A stretch of 64,000 bases of DNA, from the NCBI GenBank assembly GCA_024742695.1, contig JANSXY010000011.1, positions 1 to 64,000 of the forward strand, in the 5' to 3' direction. This document shows, in pieces, positions 61,120-64,000 of the stretch. The notes under the pieces were generated by a model. The model was not told the origin of the DNA. It searched no databases and worked only from the letters and a program-made list of their open reading frames with translations. Source of the DNA: Paracoccaceae bacterium. Its GTDB lineage: Bacteria; Pseudomonadota; Alphaproteobacteria; Rhodobacterales; Rhodobacteraceae. Position 1 is the stretch's first letter. Each line of letters opens with the position of its first letter. The translations under genes and the position numbers were made by a program.

Positions 61120-61488
61120 ATGGACGATGTGGAGAAGCTGCTGAAGGGCACGGTCGACGAGCTTGACCGTCTCCTGAACGCGCGCAACGTGCTGGGCGAT
61201 CCGATCGAACGCGACGGCGCGACGATCGTCCCGATCGTCAGTTTCGGCTTCGCCTTCGGCGCCGGCGGCGGCACCGGCGGCAAGGCCGGCGCCCAGGGCA
61301 GCGGCGGCGGCACCGGCGCAGGCGGCGGCATCCGCCCGCTCGGCGCGATCATCATCGACGACAAGGGCGCCCGCGTCGAGGCGATCAAGGGCGCGATGGC
61401 CAGCGTCGCCGGTGTCCTTGGAGAGGCCGCCTACAAGGTGGCGACCCAGCGCGGTACCGGCGGCAAGACCGGGCCGGACAAGGCGTGA
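61120..61488 (+). CDS. GerW/YtfJ-family protein
   Basis: This 122-residue protein starts MDDVEKLLKGTVDELDRLLN. It has the GerW (sporulation YtfJ) pattern: VLGDPIERDGATIVPIVSFGFAF, then a Gly-rich region GAGGGTGGKAGAQGSGGG and AIIIDDKGARVEAI. In Bacillus it is a spore germination factor; in a non-sporing alphaproteobacterium the role is unknown. The ATG at 61120 follows GGAGGGT. It is followed by a DUF2953-like gene, as in Bacillus ytfJ-ytfI. Confidence 0.85.
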   Translation: MDDVEKLLKGTVDELDRLLNARNVLGDPIERDGATIVPIVSFGFAFGAGGGTGGKAGAQGSGGGTGAGGGIRPLGAIIIDDKGARVEAIKGAMASVAGVLGEAAYKVATQRGTGGKTGPDKA

Positions 61489-61495
61489 GGCGGCG

Positions 61496-62086
61496 TTGCT
61501 CTGGTCGCTGATCGCCGGTCTCGCGGCGGTCGTACTGGCGCTTGTCGCGGCGATCGTGCTGGCGCTGTGCCTGCCATGGTTCGTCTCGCTGGCGGCGCGC
61601 ACCGCACCGCAGGCCGGCTTCCGGCTGGAACTGCGCCCGTTCGGCCCGCGGTTCCCGGCGCTCTTGCGGCTTCGGGGCCTGTCGTGGCCGAGAGGGCCGC
61701 GTCCGGCGGAGGAAACCGGCGTCGCCCCGGCCCCGCCGGCCACCCGCCGGCATCGGCGAGGCGCGGCGGGGCGCCGTCTGACACCGCGGCTCCTGCACCA
61801 TGCGCCGGTTCTGCTGGGCGGCCTTCGCGCGGTGTTCCGGATCGAGCGGCTGGTGCTCAGCGGCCGGGTCGGCCTGCCTGATCCGGCCGATACCGGGCAG
61901 CTCTTCGGGGTGATCCTGCCGCTCTCCCACGCCTGCCCCTCCGACCGGGTCGCGATCGCGGTCGAGCCGGTGTTCGACGGTCCGGCCTTCGAGGCCGAGG
62001 CCGAGGCCCGCCTCCGCGTCCAGCCGATCCGCCTGCTGCCCTCGGTCGTCCGGTTCGGCTGGCGCGTCTTCGTGCGGCCGGCATGA
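61496..62086 (+). CDS. DUF2953-like membrane-anchored protein
   Basis: This protein of about 196 residues begins with one long membrane segment (LIAGLAAVVLALVAAIVLAL), then an Arg-rich soluble part ending in VQPIRLLPSVVRFGWRVFV, typical of DUF2953. The start is uncertain: TTG at 61496 lies just after the gerW-like stop, while an ATG at 61412 would overlap it by 77 bp. The family usually partners GerW/YtfJ. The biochemical role is unknown. Confidence 0.55.
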   Translation: MLWSLIAGLAAVVLALVAAIVLALCLPWFVSLAARTAPQAGFRLELRPFGPRFPALLRLRGLSWPRGPRPAEETGVAPAPPATRRHRRGAAGRRLTPRLLHHAPVLLGGLRAVFRIERLVLSGRVGLPDPADTGQLFGVILPLSHACPSDRVAIAVEPVFDGPAFEAEAEARLRVQPIRLLPSVVRFGWRVFVRPA

Positions 62087-62313
62087 CGGTGCGCATCGAA
62101 CCGCCGGTGGTGGTTGCCGGCCACGTGCTGCGCGCGGTCGTGACGGTTCGCCGCGATGCCGCGCCGATGGGCGCGCGCGGGATCGCCGCGCACGGCGAAA
62201 AGCGCCCCGTCGCGATCATCGTCGGCACTGGCGCGGCAGCCCGCCTGCTGGGCCTTGACGGCGCCGAGCGCGCACCCGAGGACTTCGGCCTGACCCCACA
62301 GGACATCGCGTAG
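62083..62313 (+). CDS. Small hypothetical protein coupled to the DUF2953-like gene
   Basis: This 76-residue protein starts MTVRIEPPVVVAGHVLRAVV and is predicted mostly beta. Its ATG overlaps the stop of the preceding gene (ATGA). No signal peptide, membrane segment or recognised motif is seen. It probably completes a three-gene unit with the GerW-like and DUF2953-like genes. Confidence 0.5.
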   Translation: MTVRIEPPVVVAGHVLRAVVTVRRDAAPMGARGIAAHGEKRPVAIIVGTGAAARLLGLDGAERAPEDFGLTPQDIA

Positions 62314-62377
62314 CCCGGCACCCCGCTGCGCCACCGCCCGCTGCCCGCCGTCCGCCCCGGCGCTGGGCCGCCGCTGT

Positions 62378-62391
62378 TTGATCCAGATCAT
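62378..62391. promoter_or_regulatory. FNR-like box upstream of the split YeeE/YedE genes
   Basis: TTGAT-CCAG-ATCAT matches the FNR consensus TTGAT-N4-ATCAA except for the last base. It lies 57 bp before the ATG at 62449, a normal activator distance. Confidence 0.45.
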
Positions 62392-62448
62392 TCTCCGTCA
62401 AATGCGGAAAGATGAATGTGAGATCACAACCAAGGGAGGAGCGACGCC

Positions 62449-62964
62449 ATGCAGTCACCACCACGTCCATTCTGGAACCCCCTGGCAGCCGGCATCGTGC
62501 TGGGCCTCGCGCTGCTTCTGACCTTCGTGATCACCGGCAACGGGTTGGGCGCCTCGGGTTTCGTCACCCGCATGGCGGTGCAGGTCAACGCCTGGGCCGC
62601 GCCGGAGGCGGCGGCGGCCAATGCCTATTTCGGCCCCTTCGTGCTGGCCGGCGCGCCCCTGGTGTCGTGGATCACCTGGGAGGTGATCGGGGTGCTGATC
62701 GGCGCCTGGCTGGGCGCCCGCGGCGCGGGCCGCACCCGCGTGACGGTGGAACGCGGGCGGCAGGTCTCGGTCGGCGAACGCTTTGCCTGGGCCTTCGCCG
62801 GCGGCGCGCTGGTGGGCTTCGGCGCGCGGCTGGCGCGCGGCTGCACCTCGGGGCTTGGCCTGTCGGGTGGCGCGACGCTGGCGGTGGCGGGCTTCGTCTT
62901 CCTGGCCGGGTTCTTCCTCGCCGGCTTCGCCGTTTCGATGATGTTCCGGAGGATCTGGCAATGA
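62449..62964 (+). CDS. YeeE/YedE-family half-transporter, first subunit
   Basis: This 171-residue membrane protein has four or five helices. It matches the N-terminal half of YeeE/YedE sulfur transporters. The conserved Cys motif is GARLARGCTSGLGLSGGATL. A strong GGGAGGAG precedes the ATG. It overlaps the second half-gene by 4 bp (ATGA). Together they form the two-subunit type of this family, likely moving thiosulfate or another sulfur anion. Confidence 0.85.
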   Translation: MQSPPRPFWNPLAAGIVLGLALLLTFVITGNGLGASGFVTRMAVQVNAWAAPEAAAANAYFGPFVLAGAPLVSWITWEVIGVLIGAWLGARGAGRTRVTVERGRQVSVGERFAWAFAGGALVGFGARLARGCTSGLGLSGGATLAVAGFVFLAGFFLAGFAVSMMFRRIWQ

Positions 62965-63596
62965 GCTTTCCGCTTTACGACCTGAGCCTGCCGAGCGGTC
63001 TGCTGGCCGGCCTGCTGTTCGGCTACGCGCTGGAGGCCGCGGGCTTCGGCAGCCCGCGCAAGCTGACGGCGCAGTTCTCGCTGCGCGATTTCGCGGTGTT
63101 CAAGGTGATGTTCACCGCGGTGCTGGTGGCCGCGATCGGGCTTTACCTTCTGCGGCTTGGCGGCGTGATCGGCGTGCAATCGGTCTATATCCCCACGCTC
63201 TATTTCTGGGCGATCCTCGCCGGCGGCCTGCTGATCGGCGGCGGGTTCGCACTGGGCGGCTACTGTCCCGGCACCTCGATCGTCGGGCTTGCCTCGGGAC
63301 GGATCGACGCGGTGGTGTTCGTCGCCGGCATGATCGCCGGCACCACCGCCTTCGCCTATGTCTTCGAGCCGCTGACCGGCTTCTATTTCGCCTCCAAGGG
63401 CCCGGATGCACAGCGTCTGCCCGATCTTCTGGGCCTGCCGGAATGGCTGATCCTGGCCGCGCTGGTCGCTGTCGCGGTGCTGGGCTTCGTGCTCGGCTCG
63501 CGGCTGGAACGCGCGCGCGGCGGCCCGCTGACCGCCGAAGAGGTCTGCGCCGACGCGGATACGGCCGCGCCCCGCGGCGCGATGGCCCGCCCCTGA
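62961..63596 (+). CDS. YeeE/YedE-family half-transporter, second subunit
   Basis: This 211-residue membrane protein starts MSFPLYDLSLPSGLLAGLLF. It matches the other half of the YeeE/YedE family, with the Cys motif GGYCPGTSIVGLASGRIDAV and about five helices, then an acidic C-terminal tail (TAEEVCADADTAA). It is translationally coupled to the first subunit. The linked downstream gene encodes an exported protein. Confidence 0.85.
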   Translation: MSFPLYDLSLPSGLLAGLLFGYALEAAGFGSPRKLTAQFSLRDFAVFKVMFTAVLVAAIGLYLLRLGGVIGVQSVYIPTLYFWAILAGGLLIGGGFALGGYCPGTSIVGLASGRIDAVVFVAGMIAGTTAFAYVFEPLTGFYFASKGPDAQRLPDLLGLPEWLILAALVAVAVLGFVLGSRLERARGGPLTAEEVCADADTAAPRGAMARP

Positions 63597-63622
63597 AACC
63601 GCCAACCGAGGAGGAAAGACCG

Positions 63623-64000
63623 ATGAGGACGAAAGAGACCCGCAAGAGCCTTCTGGCCGCAGCGCTCGGCCCGGTGGCGGCGCTCGCCGTCGGCGCCGCC
63701 GCGCCCGCCCCCGCCGCGGCGCAGGCGGTGAACCCCTGCGCCCCGGCCGCCGTGGCGCCCACCAATCCCTGCGCCCCGGCCGCGGCCCCGGCCAATCCCT
63801 GCGCACCCGCCGCCGCGCCCGCGCAGACGGCCGAGGCCCCGGCCGCCGACCTGCCCAAGGGCCCCTACGACACGACGACGAAGTATCCGCAGGCCGTCTA
63901 CGGCAACCAGATGCCGAACATCGTCAACAACTACCTGCGCGCCACGCCCTACATCGGCACCGGCGGCGTGATCGATCCGACGGGAATGCCGATCCTGAAA
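63623..64000 (+). CDS. Exported protein with NPCAP repeats, 5' part (cut by window edge)
   Basis: The open frame runs 126 codons to the window end. It starts MRTKETRKSLLAAALGPVAA with a signal peptide ending near AAA-Q. Three NPCAPAA units follow in an Ala/Pro-rich linker. A folded domain then begins (PYDTTTKYPQAVYGNQMPNI, then VNNYLRATPYIGTGGVIDP). That start recalls periplasmic tyrosine-phosphatase-like or DUF442-type domains, but too little is visible to decide. The GAGGAGG site and 26-bp gap put it in the YeeE/YedE operon. Confidence 0.7.
   Translation, partial: MRTKETRKSLLAAALGPVAALAVGAAAPAPAAAQAVNPCAPAAVAPTNPCAPAAAPANPCAPAAAPAQTAEAPAADLPKGPYDTTTKYPQAVYGNQMPNIVNNYLRATPYIGTGGVIDPTGMPILK

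Overview
The window is a very GC-rich piece of a bacterial chromosome. Codon use, family content and gene orders (sox order soxVWXYZABCDEF with divergent soxS/soxR, C-P lyase phnGHIJKLN, FNR-type sites) point to an alphaproteobacterium of the Rhodobacterales (Rhodovulum/Rhodobacter-like). I cannot name a species. No tRNA, rRNA, CRISPR array, insertion sequence or phage gene was seen.

Layout. (1) 1-7540, minus strand: a cobalamin uptake unit headed by a B12 riboswitch: TonB-dependent receptor, periplasmic binding protein, ABC permease, ABC ATPase, a second binding protein without signal peptide, then ExbB, two ExbD and TonB (cut by the window edge). (2) 7626-12824: PHA synthase, PEP synthase and a flavin-reductase-fold protein. 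(3) 12821-27979: a large phosphonate region. It holds phnM, a 2H-phosphoesterase-like gene, the C-P lyase operon phnGHIJK-corA-LN with divergent regulator phnF, a second phnM-like gene, a hexapeptide acetyltransferase and the transporter phnCDE1E2. Two PhoB-box-like sites and a PhnF-type palindrome suggest control by phosphate starvation and by PhnF. (4) 27999-32536: a divergent cluster of Gfo/Idh/MocA oxidoreductase and GntR regulator against an SsuD-type flavin monooxygenase, an aldo/keto reductase and a flavin reductase, with an exact FNR consensus between them. It looks like an organosulfonate desulfonation module.

(5) 32549-45457: a full thiosulfate/sulfide oxidation locus: soxVWXYZABCDEF on the minus strand with an extra SoxW-like thioredoxin, and soxS, soxR and a YeeE/YedE (SoxT-like) transporter on the plus strand. 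Short GC-rich hairpins follow several sox stop codons. (6) 45638-51755: a small membrane protein, a VOC protein, an RND efflux pump with its adaptor, and a hemP pair. (7) 51769-60855: 6-phosphogluconate dehydrogenase, the SoeABC-type cytoplasmic sulfite dehydrogenase, and threonine catabolism kbl-tdh with an XRE-cupin regulator. (8) 61120-64000: a GerW/YtfJ-DUF2953 pair with a small coupled gene, then a split YeeE/YedE transporter and a truncated exported protein with NPCAP repeats.

How it fits together: the window is rich in scavenging of organic P and S. Phosphonates are imported by PhnCDE and cleaved by C-P lyase. Sulfite released by the putative monooxygenase module could be oxidised by SoeABC or the Sox enzymes, which also oxidise thiosulfate and, through SoxEF, sulfide. 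YeeE/YedE proteins probably move thiosulfate or related sulfur species.
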